This document shows positions 18,374-28,279 of a stretch of 64,000 nucleotides of DNA, in pieces. A program made the translations under genes and the position numbers. Origin of the DNA: Nonlabens arenilitoris (GTDB lineage Bacteria > Bacteroidota > Bacteroidia > Flavobacteriales > Flavobacteriaceae). The notes under the pieces are model-generated. The model was not told the DNA's origin. It did not search any database and saw nothing but the letters and a program-made list of their open reading frames with translations. The DNA lies in contig NZ_MTPW01000001.1 of the NCBI RefSeq assembly GCF_002954765.1, positions 1,501,501-1,565,500 on the forward strand, written 5' to 3'. Within the stretch, counting starts at the first letter, position 1; every line of letters starts with the position of its first letter.

Positions 18374-20051
18374 GCCACTGGCTGTTGTAAAAAATCTCAA
18401 TGTTACCTTTCAAAATGGTAAACAAGAGAATCAAGTCTTATTTGACGTTAATCTCGAGTTATTTGAAAATGAAATTCTTGCCATAGTTGGTGAATCTGGT
18501 AGCGGTAAGTCTGTTACTTCTAAGGCATTAATGGGTTTATTGCCTGCTCAAAAAACGATTATAGATGCCACGGTATTATCTATTCTAGAAAAGGATTTAC
18601 GTTACTTCAAAGGTCGAGATTGGTCACGCTTTCGCGGAAGCGTGATAAGTATGATTTTTCAAGAACCTATGAGCTCTCTAAATCCTACTATCACATGTGG
18701 TAAGCAAGTAGCAGAAATTCTTGAGATTCATACCAGCTTATCTTCTAAAGAAATTAAAACAGAGGTTTTACAACTTTTTGAAAAGGTAAAATTGCCCATT
18801 CCTGAGCAAACGTTTCAAAAATATCCACACGAGATCAGTGGTGGTCAAATGCAACGTGTTATGATTGCTATGGCGATAGCCTGTAAACCTATAATACTAA
18901 TTGCAGATGAGCCTACCACAGCGCTAGATGTTACCGTTCAAAAAGAAATTATTTTACTGATTAAAGATCTTCAAAAAGAATATGGGATGAGCGTGCTTTT
19001 TATCTCGCACGATCTAGGTCTAGTTCATGAGATAGCAGACCGTATTGCGGTGATGTATAAAGGTAAAGTAGTAGAAACAGGAACACCACATCAGTTGTTT
19101 GAAAATGCCCAAGAAACATACACTAAAGCACTTATTGCGGCTAGACCAGATACGAAGTCCAGACTTAAAAGACTACCTATAATTAACGATTTTATGGTAG
19201 ATACTGTTCCTACAGAGGTGGTTACTGATATAGAAAGAGTCCAATCGCATAGCAAATTGTATACTCAAGAGCCGTTACTAGAATTAGTTAATGTGGTGAA
19301 GAAATACCCACTTAAAAAAGAGTTATTTAAAGAGCAACAATTTTTTACCGCTGTTAACGGTGTAAGTCTTAAGTTGTATGCTGGTGAGTCCTTGGGATTA
19401 GTAGGAGAAAGTGGTTGTGGTAAAAGCACGCTGGGCAATATGATACTAGGTTTGCGTGATATTACTAGTGGGCAGTTGATTTATAAAGGAGTAGATATTA
19501 CAAATCTTAAGGGACATAAAATGCGATCTCTAAGAAAAGAAATACAGATTATATTTCAAGACCCATTTGCATCATTAAATCCGCGATTGACGGTTGGACA
19601 AGCGATTATGGAACCTATGAAATGGCATGGAATAGGTACTAATGATAAGGACCGTAAAGAACGCGTTATGAAATTACTGGAACGAGTAGGATTAACTCAA
19701 GATCAATATAATCGTTATCCGCATGAGTTTAGTGGTGGACAGCGGCAACGCATAGGTATAGCGAGAACTGTAGCCTTAGAACCAGAGTTGATAGTTTGTG
19801 ATGAATCTGTAAGTGCATTGGACATTTCTGTACAAGCACAAGTTCTCAATTTATTGAATGAGTTTAAAGAGGATTTTGGTTTTTCTTACCTGTTTATTTC
19901 TCATGATCTAGCGGTAGTTAAATACTTTTGTGACCAAGTCATTGTGATGAATCAAGGCCGTATCGAGGAACAAAACGAGGCTGATGAACTTTATCGCAAT
20001 CCTCAAACAGATTACACTAAAAAGTTAATTGCAGCTATTCCTAAAGGGTAA
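18351..20051 (+). CDS. Double-domain ABC transporter ATPase (oligopeptide/YejF type)
   Basis: This 566-residue protein has two ABC cassettes. The first has Walker A GESGSGKS, Q-loop MIFQEPMSSLNP, signature SGGQMQRV and Walker B ADEPTTALD. The second has GESGCGKS, IIFQDPFASLNP, SGGQRQR and CDESVSALD, with Ser in place of the usual Pro. The layout is that of peptide/nickel importer ATPases fused in one chain, as in YejF or GsiA. No permease or binding-protein gene is adjacent, so the membrane partners must be encoded elsewhere. Palindrome copy 4 lies just before the first Q-loop and encodes SRFRGS, in register with the family pattern R-x-x-R-G. A strong terminator follows at 20150. Confidence 0.92.
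   Translation: MTKSSQNKPLAVVKNLNVTFQNGKQENQVLFDVNLELFENEILAIVGESGSGKSVTSKALMGLLPAQKTIIDATVLSILEKDLRYFKGRDWSRFRGSVISMIFQEPMSSLNPTITCGKQVAEILEIHTSLSSKEIKTEVLQLFEKVKLPIPEQTFQKYPHEISGGQMQRVMIAMAIACKPIILIADEPTTALDVTVQKEIILLIKDLQKEYGMSVLFISHDLGLVHEIADRIAVMYKGKVVETGTPHQLFENAQETYTKALIAARPDTKSRLKRLPIINDFMVDTVPTEVVTDIERVQSHSKLYTQEPLLELVNVVKKYPLKKELFKEQQFFTAVNGVSLKLYAGESLGLVGESGCGKSTLGNMILGLRDITSGQLIYKGVDITNLKGHKMRSLRKEIQIIFQDPFASLNPRLTVGQAIMEPMKWHGIGTNDKDRKERVMKLLERVGLTQDQYNRYPHEFSGGQRQRIGIARTVALEPELIVCDESVSALDISVQAQVLNLLNEFKEDFGFSYLFISHDLAVVKYFCDQVIVMNQGRIEEQNEADELYRNPQTDYTKKLIAAIPKG
18624..18645. repeat. Highly iterated palindrome, copy 4 (GG variant with compensated arms, in the ABC ATPase)
   Basis: The core CGCTTTCGCGGAAGCG is flanked by TCA on the left and TGA on the right. 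The outer arms pair although they differ from the TTA/TAA arms of copies 1 and 12. It is read in frame as R-F-R-G-S. Confidence 0.92.
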
Positions 20052-20149
20052 TTATTCAACAATCACTTCATAATGTAATAATTCTTTACTGCAATTTTAA
20101 TAACAGCTCGCCTGATATGTAACACTATCATATAATAATCAATAGGCAT

Positions 20150-20182
20150 AAAAAAATCCTCTTTAGGGAAGAGGATTTTTTA
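20150..20182. terminator. Strong bidirectional terminator
   Basis: AAAAAATCCTCTT and AAGAGGATTTTTT arms are separated by 5 nt. It ends the ricT-to-ABC operon on the plus strand and also follows the small minus-strand ORF at 20208. Confidence 0.88.
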
Positions 20183-20207
20183 AAAGTTAGTTAAGATAAG
20201 TTGTTCT

Positions 20208-20315
20208 TTAAAAAGTAAAGAACGTTTTTATGATCAATTTAAATAGGCCTTTGATAAAATAAAGAGTAGCCATAAACGTATTAGGTTCTTGTTTTTCTAC
20301 ATAGGTCGTATTCAT
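20208..20315 (-). CDS. Candidate 35-residue membrane-associated peptide
   Basis: In the 466-nt gap 20052-20517 the only plausible coding stretch starts with ATG at 20315 and ends at 20208. The peptide has a polar start (MNTTYVEKQEP) and then an amphipathic/hydrophobic segment (ATLYFIKGLFKLIIKTFFTF). A terminator with a T run lies just downstream on the same strand, which is consistent with a short transcript. No family was recognised, and a chance ORF cannot be excluded. The rest of the gap holds the two terminators at 20150 and 20449 and AT-rich sequence. Confidence 0.35.
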   Translation of the reverse strand: MNTTYVEKQEPNTFMATLYFIKGLFKLIIKTFFTF

Positions 20316-20448
20316 AATCGATGTTTATTAAAGGGAATACGAATATGGCAAACTTTAATCAATTATCGAGACAATCGGTAGCTATTAATCGATAAAGCGC
20401 ATATTTGTGTTAAATCATTTTTATGGACAATTGATCGTTTTAATAAAA

Positions 20449-20492
20449 AAACCTCAATCGTATATGCATATTTTCATATCAGATTGAGGTTT
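20449..20492 (-). terminator. Terminator of the CocE/NonD hydrolase gene
   Basis: The arms ACCTCAATC (20451-20459) and GATTGAGGT (20482-20490), with an internal ATATG/CATAT pairing, are followed on the minus strand by a T run. Confidence 0.8.
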
Positions 20493-20517
20493 ATATTATG
20501 AACTTCTATCGCTTAAT

Positions 20518-22431
20518 TTACTGTTTTAGTTTAGGTAATTGTTTTTCAATACCGTTGTTATCGCCTACACTTATGGAACTAGCTCCAGTAATTGTTACTT
20601 GCCCAGTTGTGAAGTCGCTTTCTGTCGCCTCAAATATGTTGTCTATATACTTTTGTGGATTGCGATCTATGTAAGGAAACCATGTGCTGTGTATTTGAAT
20701 CATTACTCTGTGACCTTTTTTGAAAGTGTGTAATACGTCTTGTAAAGGAAAATTTACTCTAGTTTTTTTACCTTCCTTAAATGGCTCTGGCTTTGAGAAA
20801 TCATTTCTAAAACGACCTCTAAAAGTTTCTGCTCGTACTAATTGTTGATAGCCTGCAAGAGTTACATGCTCAGGTGTATGCTCTTCGTTTTTCAAATCGT
20901 CTGGGTAAACGTCTATAACCTTAACAATAAAATCAGCATCTGTAATACCTTTAAGTATTACTTCTAGATTTGCCTGTATTTCTCCGGCTAGTGTCATATC
21001 TTCTGTAAGAACACCTGTTTGAAAGGTAAGTACGTCTGGTCTTCTTGAGGCATGACGCTGGTCATCTGTCATGTAAGCTCGTGGAGTGAATGTTACAGGA
21101 GTTATCTCGCTTCTAAAAGGAACAGGTTTTGATGGGTCACTCATGTATGAGAATGAATCTTTTTTATCACCTTTTTTATTGATCAACAACTCTCCATTTT
21201 TACCAAAACTAAACACGATTTCATCTTGCTGTGGTGGCCATTGCATAAATTTTTCCCACTGTTTTAATCCAGTGTCAAACATATATGCCTCTGGTAGAAC
21301 AGGATTTTTTTCTCCTTTTAAATGATGTTCAAAAAAAGGAGTTTCTATTTCTCTATGATAAAAAGTTGATAAACTATCGCCAAAATGAATGTGATTAACC
21401 ATTTGATGTCCAGGTTCTCTTGCCCAGTTACCATGGCTCCATGGTCCCATTACAATTGTATTATTCTTATTATTTGGATTGTTGCGTTCTACATTTTTAT
21501 AGATGTTTAACGGTCCATATAAATCCTCTGCATCAAACCAGCCACCTACGGTCATTACTGCATGATCAACATTGTTTAAATGTGGTATTATAGAACGTTT
21601 TTGCCAGAATTCGTCATAATTAGGATGTGAGGCCACGTCTTTCCAGAAAAAATTATCGGGATATATATTTTCTGTAACATTTTTTAAAGGACCTATGCCC
21701 ATATTGAACGCATAAGAGTCATTCATACTACCAGCGGCTCTTAATTTATCCCATTTATCATTGTACCAGCTTTCTGTAGTAGGCTCAGTTTGATGACCAA
21801 AAACTGGATAAGCAAAAATATAGCTCTGTAGTGTCGCTCCCATGTGATGGAAATCATCAAAGAAAAAGTCTCCTATAGGTGCTTGTGGAGAGCTAGCCAC
21901 CAGTGCTGGATGAGCATCAGGTAATGCTGCTGCTGTATAAAAACCAGGATATGATATTCCCCATTGACCTACTTTTCCATTATTGTTAGGTAGATTTTTT
22001 ATTAACCAGTCTACAGTGTCATAAGTGTCAGAGCTTTCATCGATATCTTTTTTATTATTAATATCATTACCTGGTATGTTAGGACGCATGTTATCAAAAT
22101 CACCTTCACTCATCCATCTACCGCGCACATCTTGATAAACAAATATGTAGCCTTCTTTCATAAGTAGTTCATTAGGCCCTAATCTACTAGGATACTTGCC
22201 TTCACCATATGGTCGCACACTATAACAAGTACGCTGCATCATTATGGGATATTTTTGGGTGGTGTCTTTTGGACTATAAACTTGAGTATACAGTTTTACA
22301 CCATCACGCATTTCAATCTGGTGAATTGTTTTAGTATAATTATCTTTTATATACTCTTGGTTTGATGAGGATTGCGCTTTCGCGAAAGCGGAACTTAATA
22401 CCACTAACGCGATTAGTAAAAATTGTTTCAT
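20518..22431 (-). CDS. CocE/NonD-family hydrolase (X-Pro dipeptidyl-peptidase S15 type), exported
   Basis: This 637-residue protein has a cleavable signal peptide ending AFAKA-Q at residues 15-20; the AFAKA is encoded by palindrome copy 5. The alpha/beta-hydrolase domain has the nucleophile Ser160 in GQWGISYPGFY, the oxyanion-side segment YVFVYQDVRGRW-like YIFVYQDVRGRW, GGWFDAED with an acid candidate, and HSTWFPY with the His. A C-terminal jelly-roll (PDDLKNEEHTPEHVTLAGYQ, GHRVMIQIHS) is typical of CocE and PepX. Family members hydrolyse acyl or Xaa-Pro bonds; the substrate here is open. It ends in its own terminator, and the M13 peptidase gene lies upstream with a terminator between, so it is transcribed alone. 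Confidence 0.9.
   Translation of the reverse strand: MKQFLLIALVVLSSAFAKAQSSSNQEYIKDNYTKTIHQIEMRDGVKLYTQVYSPKDTTQKYPIMMQRTCYSVRPYGEGKYPSRLGPNELLMKEGYIFVYQDVRGRWMSEGDFDNMRPNIPGNDINNKKDIDESSDTYDTVDWLIKNLPNNNGKVGQWGISYPGFYTAAALPDAHPALVASSPQAPIGDFFFDDFHHMGATLQSYIFAYPVFGHQTEPTTESWYNDKWDKLRAAGSMNDSYAFNMGIGPLKNVTENIYPDNFFWKDVASHPNYDEFWQKRSIIPHLNNVDHAVMTVGGWFDAEDLYGPLNIYKNVERNNPNNKNNTIVMGPWSHGNWAREPGHQMVNHIHFGDSLSTFYHREIETPFFEHHLKGEKNPVLPEAYMFDTGLKQWEKFMQWPPQQDEIVFSFGKNGELLINKKGDKKDSFSYMSDPSKPVPFRSEITPVTFTPRAYMTDDQRHASRRPDVLTFQTGVLTEDMTLAGEIQANLEVILKGITDADFIVKVIDVYPDDLKNEEHTPEHVTLAGYQQLVRAETFRGRFRNDFSKPEPFKEGKKTRVNFPLQDVLHTFKKGHRVMIQIHSTWFPYIDRNPQKYIDNIFEATESDFTTGQVTITGASSISVGDNNGIEKQLPKLKQ
22375..22390. 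repeat. Highly iterated palindrome, copy 5 (signal-peptide cleavage site)
   Basis: Exact core, read on the minus strand as A-F-A-K-A directly before Gln20 of the hydrolase, forming its A-x-A signal-peptidase site. Confidence 0.95.
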
Positions 22432-22473
22432 ATCAATAACTTTAATGCTGGCTTAAATATAATTCAACCACAT

Positions 22474-22505
22474 AAAAAAAGGCTGTCAATTAAGAAAGCC
22501 TTTTG
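22474..22505 (-). terminator. Terminator of the M13 peptidase gene
   Basis: The stem AAAGGCT/AGCCTTT (22478-22484, 22497-22503) is followed on the minus strand by a T7 run, 20-50 nt after the stop codon at 22525. Confidence 0.8.
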
Positions 22506-22524
22506 ATTTTTAATAAAAGTTATG

Positions 22525-24576
22525 TTACCAGATTTTTATACGATTTTCTGGTGCGATATACATACCATCTGTTTCTGTGATTTCAAAAGCGTCATAGAAA
22601 GCATCTATGTTTTGCAGTGGCACATAACCTCTATACATACCTGGTGAATGCGTGTCACCTTTAATACGTTGTTTTAAAGCTTCTTCACGCATTTTTGTGC
22701 GCCATACAGTTCCCCAACTTAAGAAAAAACGTTGTTCTGGCGTAAATCCATCAATAGCATCTGGACGACCTTTATCTTTCATCCATAACTGGTGTGCATC
22801 ATATGCGGCGTTAACTCCACCTAAATCACCTATATTTTCTCCTAGAGTGAATTCTCCGTTAATATTTACTCCAGGTAAGACCTCTATAGCGCTGTACTGA
22901 TTTGCTAAATCTTTACCTAGTTCTTCAAATTGTGTCTTGTCATTTGCGGTCCACCAGTCTGTCATGTTACCATTTGCATCGAATTTTGCACCACTATCAT
23001 CAAATCCATGAGAAATTTCATGACCTATTACAGCTCCCATACCTCCAAAATTAAAGGCTGCGTCTGCTTCATAATTATAAAATGGTGGTTGAAGTATAGC
23101 CGCTGGGAAAACAATCTCGTTATAGTATGGATTGTAATATGCATTTACCGTTTGTGGTGACATAAACCATTCTGTTTTGTCAACTTTTTCTCCTAGTTTA
23201 TTGAGGTTATCACGGTAATTCCATGATTGAACAGCTAGCATGTTGTCAAATAAAGTGCCGCCATTTGCTGGGCTATTAATTTCCATTTCAGAGTAGTCTT
23301 TCCACTGGTCTGGATAACCTATTTTAATGGTCATTCCATTAAGCTTTTCTATAGCTTTTTCTTTAGTTTCTGGACTCATCCAGTCTAAACCATTGATGCG
23401 TACTTCATATGCTTTCTTCACATATTCAATCATTTCTTTTGCTTTGGCTTTTGCCTCAGCTGGGAATTTTTCACTAACATATAATTGACCTAAGGCTTCA
23501 CCCAAAGTACCATTAACGGTAGCTAGGGCACGTTCATTTCTAGGACGTTGTTCTTTTGCACCTCGCATAGTTTTACTGTAGAAATCCCAATTTGCGTCTT
23601 CTAACTCTGTAGATAGCATAGTGGCTGCCGCGTCTATCATGGTCCATCGCATATATGTTTTCATAGCATCTAAATTGCTATTATCCCACATATTATTTAG
23701 TGCAGTCATATAAGCTGGTTGAGCAACAATGATAGTATCAAATTCTTTAATATCTAATTTTTCAAAATATTCATCCCAATTTATAGATGGCACTAGAGTC
23801 TTAAACTCTTCTATACTCATAGGGTTATAGCTTAATTGTGGATTTCTTCTCGCTACTTTATCTAATCGTGGTTGTGCCATTTGTGTTTCTATGGCTATAA
23901 TCGTTTTTGCATCTTTTGCTGCTTGAATTGCATCTGTACCGGTTAAGGTTAACATGCGCGCTACGTGATTCTCATATGCGGCAAGTTTTTCCACATTATC
24001 AGCATCATCTAGATCTACATAATACTCACGTTGCATGCCTAATGCGCCAGGTCTCATTTGAGCAACATTTATGTCTGTGTTTTGTGCATCTGGTCCTACT
24101 CCAAAGCCGTAGAAACCACGCAAACCTTTAGCCGACAGGTCAGCAAGTAAAGCAGGTATTTCATCTACAGATTTAACAGCATCTATTTGTTCTAGATATG
24201 GTTTTAATGGTTCGTAACCTGCTTTGTCTCTTGCGTCAGTATCCATAATGCTTTGATATACAAAAACGGCTTTTGCCTGATCTGATGATTGATCTAGATT
24301 CTTATCATTCATAGCATTATCTAAGATCGCAAGCATATCTGCGTCAGTATCTTTTCTAAGCTTATTAAAGCCACCCCAAACGGTCTGGTCTGCTGGGATC
24401 TCTGTAGAGTCAATCCATTTACCATTAACATAGCGATAGAAATCATCTTTAGGAGAAACACTAGTATCCATGGCGGTCATATCTAGACCTGGATAATCTT
24501 TTTTGGCAGGTTCTTTACATGAAGTGACAGCAATGGCCACTGCACATGTAGCAAGTAAGGTTTGTTTTAAATTCAT
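22525..24576 (-). CDS. M13-family metallopeptidase (PepO/neprilysin type) lipoprotein
   Basis: This 683-residue protein has a lipobox ending in Cys20 (AVTSC). The zinc site is HEISH in VIGHEISHGFDD, and the third ligand is the Glu in LGENIGDLGGVNAAYDA. NAYYNPYYNEIVFPAAILQPPFY is the M13 substrate-side Asn-Ala-x-Tyr region. M13 enzymes cleave oligopeptides outside the cell or in the periplasm, which suits a scavenger of peptides. The lipid anchor implies membrane attachment. It is flanked by terminators on both sides and is probably monocistronic. Confidence 0.95.
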   Translation of the reverse strand: MNLKQTLLATCAVAIAVTSCKEPAKKDYPGLDMTAMDTSVSPKDDFYRYVNGKWIDSTEIPADQTVWGGFNKLRKDTDADMLAILDNAMNDKNLDQSSDQAKAVFVYQSIMDTDARDKAGYEPLKPYLEQIDAVKSVDEIPALLADLSAKGLRGFYGFGVGPDAQNTDINVAQMRPGALGMQREYYVDLDDADNVEKLAAYENHVARMLTLTGTDAIQAAKDAKTIIAIETQMAQPRLDKVARRNPQLSYNPMSIEEFKTLVPSINWDEYFEKLDIKEFDTIIVAQPAYMTALNNMWDNSNLDAMKTYMRWTMIDAAATMLSTELEDANWDFYSKTMRGAKEQRPRNERALATVNGTLGEALGQLYVSEKFPAEAKAKAKEMIEYVKKAYEVRINGLDWMSPETKEKAIEKLNGMTIKIGYPDQWKDYSEMEINSPANGGTLFDNMLAVQSWNYRDNLNKLGEKVDKTEWFMSPQTVNAYYNPYYNEIVFPAAILQPPFYNYEADAAFNFGGMGAVIGHEISHGFDDSGAKFDANGNMTDWWTANDKTQFEELGKDLANQYSAIEVLPGVNINGEFTLGENIGDLGGVNAAYDAHQLWMKDKGRPDAIDGFTPEQRFFLSWGTVWRTKMREEALKQRIKGDTHSPGMYRGYVPLQNIDAFYDAFEITETDGMYIAPENRIKIW

Positions 24577-24686
24577 GCTTATATAATTTGATAGGTTAGT
24601 TAATTAAAATTGAAAAATGCTATGAAAGATAATAATTGTTAAGTTTCAAGAGATACATTTAATTTTTAATTAACTAGTAATGAAAT

Positions 24687-24717
24687 TAAAAAGCTTGCAG
24701 AAATTGCAAGCTTTTTG
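24687..24717 (-). terminator. Terminator of the T9SS protein gene
   Basis: AAAAGCTTGCA and TGCAAGCTTTTT (24689-24716) form a perfect stem with a 5-nt loop, about 30 nt after the stop at 24746 on the minus strand. Confidence 0.85.
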
Positions 24718-24745
24718 AATATTAAAAATTAAAATGTCTATTTGA

Positions 24746-27700
24746 TTAATTCACGATAAGTTTTTCAGTAACGATGCCTGAAGTCGTAGAAATATTTAAA
24801 AAGTACATTCCTTGAGCTACATTATTAAGATTAATGGAATGTCTTTCTCCAGTATTGTTAAGTCTAGATTTTATTAGTTTACCAGTTACATCATAGATGC
24901 TGTAATCAAAAGAGTCTTTATTATTCCATGATAGTATAAAATTACCTTTTGAAGGGTTAGGGGATACTTTATAAGAATCTGAAAGTGTGTTGCTATCGTT
25001 ACTTAGTGTTCCAGTTACGACGACATTATCAAGAACCACACCTTCTTCAGTAACTGCTTGGTCAGAAATAAACACATATCGAAATGTGATATTACTTTCT
25101 GAATTAAATGGACTTAAGTCATAAGAATAGGTTTTCATGACGGCATCTGTACCTGTCCACTGTGCTCCTACACAATTAAAACAATCTACTCCATTAGGGT
25201 TTCTGTTAGAATTATACCAGTTAGCATCTGTTGAGCTACCTAATATATTCCAGTTTACACCACTATCAGTACTGTATTCCATAAACATGAGGTCCCAATT
25301 TTGTTCAAGCTCAAATGCCATATCAAACTGTAAAGTAGGATTAGTAACACCGTTTAAATCATAACAACCTGTGTATAAGTAGGCAACGGTGTCATTAGGG
25401 TGTTGACCACTTAAATTTGTTGCATAAACTTGTGTGCCGCTTACAGCTTGATTAAGAACAGGTCCCGTAGGGACACCTCGTTCCCATAGATTTGTTCCTC
25501 CTGTTTCATTGAAGGTTAATAGATTTCTATTTTCAAATTGATGAATATCATTAATGACACCACTATTATTTTTAAGAATTGTTGTGGTTTCATTGTTGTT
25601 ACTAGCAAAAGCATCATTTGTTGTATTCACCGTTACTGTTATATCATTCGTTCCTAAATTAAATGACAGACCTGTTAAACTTATAGTAGTCTGACTTTGT
25701 GCAGGAATTGTGGTGTTGTAAGTGGTATTAACTGAAGAACCACCGTTAATAGAATAATCAAGATTAAAACTATTTATGTCTGTGGTACCTCCATTTTCTA
25801 TTACAATATTAATGTCAGAGTCTCCACAAGAAAAATTACTGTTTGATGAGCCTACACTTATTAATTCAATATCTGTAGGTGGTGGACCTGCAGTGACTGA
25901 TGTTTGCCAGATCCCTCTACCATAGGTTCCAGCTGTTAGTATGTTGTCAAAACCATTAATTTCAAGATCTCTAATATTCACATTAGGTAGATTATTATTA
26001 AATGTTGACCACTGTGCTGTAACATCATCATATTTATAGATTCCTATAGTTGTTCCTAGGAATATTTCTCCATCTACACTCATCGGTAAACTAGCAATAG
26101 TGTTTTTACCTAAACTGGGCAAGTTTGCTGTTATATCTGTAAAAGAGTTACCTTGATTTATACTCTTATACACCTTACCAAACGATTGACTAGTAGATAC
26201 ATAAACGATATTATTATCAGTATTACTTACTTCAATGGCTGCAATGTCTTGTGGGAAGTTTGAAACAACAGAAAAATTTGTACCTGCGTTAATACTTCTA
26301 TAAAGCAGATTATTTATAGCAATGTATATAATATCATCATTATTAGGATCAATTTCAATTAAATCAATATTGTTACCAAATGAAAATGAAACGGCTACAA
26401 ACCCATTATTTTGTACCTTGTAAAGAGAGGTGTATCCTACATATATAGTACCTTGACTATCTACCTTTAATGGGGTGATCCAATTTCCACTTTCTCCATT
26501 AGGGCGATTTATAGAATTAAGAATTGAGTTCCCACCATTATTTGTAAAATAAAGTCCACCACCATTTTGAGTAAACCCATATCGTATATTGGAATTTAAT
26601 GGATCAATACCACCATCCATTCCATCAGCTCCATAGAAGTTTTTCCATTGATTACCGCTTCTTGCTTGTCCACCATTATCTTGTAAACCACCTATCACTT
26701 GTGCACTCGATTGTGTGCTAACAGCAATTCTATAAAATTGTCCTATTTGAGCTCCTGCAGTAAGATCAGTGAAAGATCCACCGTCATTATTACTTCTATA
26801 AATACCACCATCAGACATGACAAATAGTTCAGTACCAAATTGTCTGATTTGATGAATGTCTGCATGGGTATAAGTACTGCCAGTAGGGTTACTCCATGAG
26901 TTAATTTTTGTAAAAGAGCTACCACCACTGAAGGATTTCCATATATTTAAACAACCGGTGTAAACAATTTCTGCATTAGTAGTAGATACTTCTAAAGCAA
27001 GATCATAGTTTCCTTGCCCGCTTTCTAGAATGTCTGTCCCATTATCTCGACGTGTAAAAGTTAATCCACTATTAGTAGATCGATATAGACCTAACAAGTT
27101 AGCATTGCCATCAATAATTAATAAATAAACATAATTAGGATTTGCGGGAGATACACCTATAACACTTCTTCTCATACCACTAGGCAAACCTGTAGAAGGT
27201 TGTGTGAATGAAATTCCATTATCAGTTGATATAAAAAAAGAATTGTTTGTACTAAGATATATAGTATCTGGTGATCCAGGTTTTAATTTAATGTCTTTTA
27301 CATTTGCAGGAAAAGTTCTTGAAAAACTCACACCACCATCAACAGATCTATAGAAACCAAAATTTGATGACACAAATATTTTGTTACTATCTCTAGGGTC
27401 TAAGTATACCTCACTTATATTTGCAGTTGCCCCTATAAAAGTAAGTCCTGTACTATTCCATGTAAGTCCTCCATCAATGGACTTCATTAATCCTATACTA
27501 CTTGAGTCTCTAGCATCATCATCACCTGTACCTATATATATAACGTTAGAATTTGTTGGGTCTACTGCTATAGCACTTACTCCTATTTGAGATAAAAAAT
27601 CTGAAATAGGTGTCCATGTGACTCCAGCATCGGTAGATTTCCATATTCCTCCACTTGGTGAGCCTAGGTAATAAATATTAGGGTTATTAGGGTCTATCGT

Positions 27701-28099
27701 CATTGTGTTTGCTCTACCAGTTCCTGTAGACCATGATCCAGTCCCTTGTATTGAAAAAGGACCTATTGCACTCCAGTTAGAGTTGTCCGAAAGGCCACTT
27801 TTTCTAAAATATCTGTTATTTACTATAGATTGTAGTTCTTGCGCTCCCTGTATAGTACCATCTTCCTTAACATAAGCCTTGGCAGCGTCCACCCATCGCA
27901 TGAATGGTTTGTAACCACTTCCTTTAGCATCTTTATCATGCGTTTCCCAATAAGCCTCACCTGCATCTTTGATGTCTTGGTAAGTAATTTCATTTTCAGA
28001 TTTCTGCTCTCTTAATTGCTGCATCCATGGATTGTCTAGGCCAGGTTGTGCTTGAGTTAATGCAAATCCTAAGAGGATTAGTAATGGTAAAAACTTCAT
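24746..28099 (-). CDS. Secreted BNR/VPS10-repeat protein with T9SS type A sorting domain
   Basis: This 1117-residue protein has a signal peptide (FLPLLILLGFALTQAQ). Many Asp-box/BNR-like repeats follow, such as SIDGGLTWNSTG, SVDGGVSFSRTF and STDNGISF, spread over residues ~130-730 and forming a predicted beta-propeller or two, like sortilin/sialidase-fold proteins. After a CARDB-like segment (DIELISVGSSNS) comes a MAM/jelly-roll-like domain (LQFDMAFELEQNWDLMF to VVLDNVVVTG). The last ~75 residues (VSPNPSKGNFILSW, SIYDVTGKLI, GMYFLNI) are the C-terminal signal recognised by the type IX secretion system. It should be exported across both membranes to the cell surface or medium. Ligand or enzymatic activity is unknown. 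Confidence 0.9.
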   Translation of the reverse strand: MKFLPLLILLGFALTQAQPGLDNPWMQQLREQKSENEITYQDIKDAGEAYWETHDKDAKGSGYKPFMRWVDAAKAYVKEDGTIQGAQELQSIVNNRYFRKSGLSDNSNWSAIGPFSIQGTGSWSTGTGRANTMTIDPNNPNIYYLGSPSGGIWKSTDAGVTWTPISDFLSQIGVSAIAVDPTNSNVIYIGTGDDDARDSSSIGLMKSIDGGLTWNSTGLTFIGATANISEVYLDPRDSNKIFVSSNFGFYRSVDGGVSFSRTFPANVKDIKLKPGSPDTIYLSTNNSFFISTDNGISFTQPSTGLPSGMRRSVIGVSPANPNYVYLLIIDGNANLLGLYRSTNSGLTFTRRDNGTDILESGQGNYDLALEVSTTNAEIVYTGCLNIWKSFSGGSSFTKINSWSNPTGSTYTHADIHQIRQFGTELFVMSDGGIYRSNNDGGSFTDLTAGAQIGQFYRIAVSTQSSAQVIGGLQDNGGQARSGNQWKNFYGADGMDGGIDPLNSNIRYGFTQNGGGLYFTNNGGNSILNSINRPNGESGNWITPLKVDSQGTIYVGYTSLYKVQNNGFVAVSFSFGNNIDLIEIDPNNDDIIYIAINNLLYRSINAGTNFSVVSNFPQDIAAIEVSNTDNNIVYVSTSQSFGKVYKSINQGNSFTDITANLPSLGKNTIASLPMSVDGEIFLGTTIGIYKYDDVTAQWSTFNNNLPNVNIRDLEINGFDNILTAGTYGRGIWQTSVTAGPPPTDIELISVGSSNSNFSCGDSDINIVIENGGTTDINSFNLDYSINGGSSVNTTYNTTIPAQSQTTISLTGLSFNLGTNDITVTVNTTNDAFASNNNETTTILKNNSGVINDIHQFENRNLLTFNETGGTNLWERGVPTGPVLNQAVSGTQVYATNLSGQHPNDTVAYLYTGCYDLNGVTNPTLQFDMAFELEQNWDLMFMEYSTDSGVNWNILGSSTDANWYNSNRNPNGVDCFNCVGAQWTGTDAVMKTYSYDLSPFNSESNITFRYVFISDQAVTEEGVVLDNVVVTGTLSNDSNTLSDSYKVSPNPSKGNFILSWNNKDSFDYSIYDVTGKLIKSRLNNTGERHSINLNNVAQGMYFLNISTTSGIVTEKLIVN

Positions 28100-28279
28100 A
28101 AAATGGTTTTAATGGTGCCGCAATATAATGGACAGAGTTCACGATTCAATAACATCTTGTTAATTATGTCTTAATTTCATAAATAACTGACAAAAAATCA
28201 TCGACTAATAGTGCAAAATAATTTCTAGTACTGATTTTTATACCAACATTGCTCACTAACTCTTATAATGAGTTCTGGT

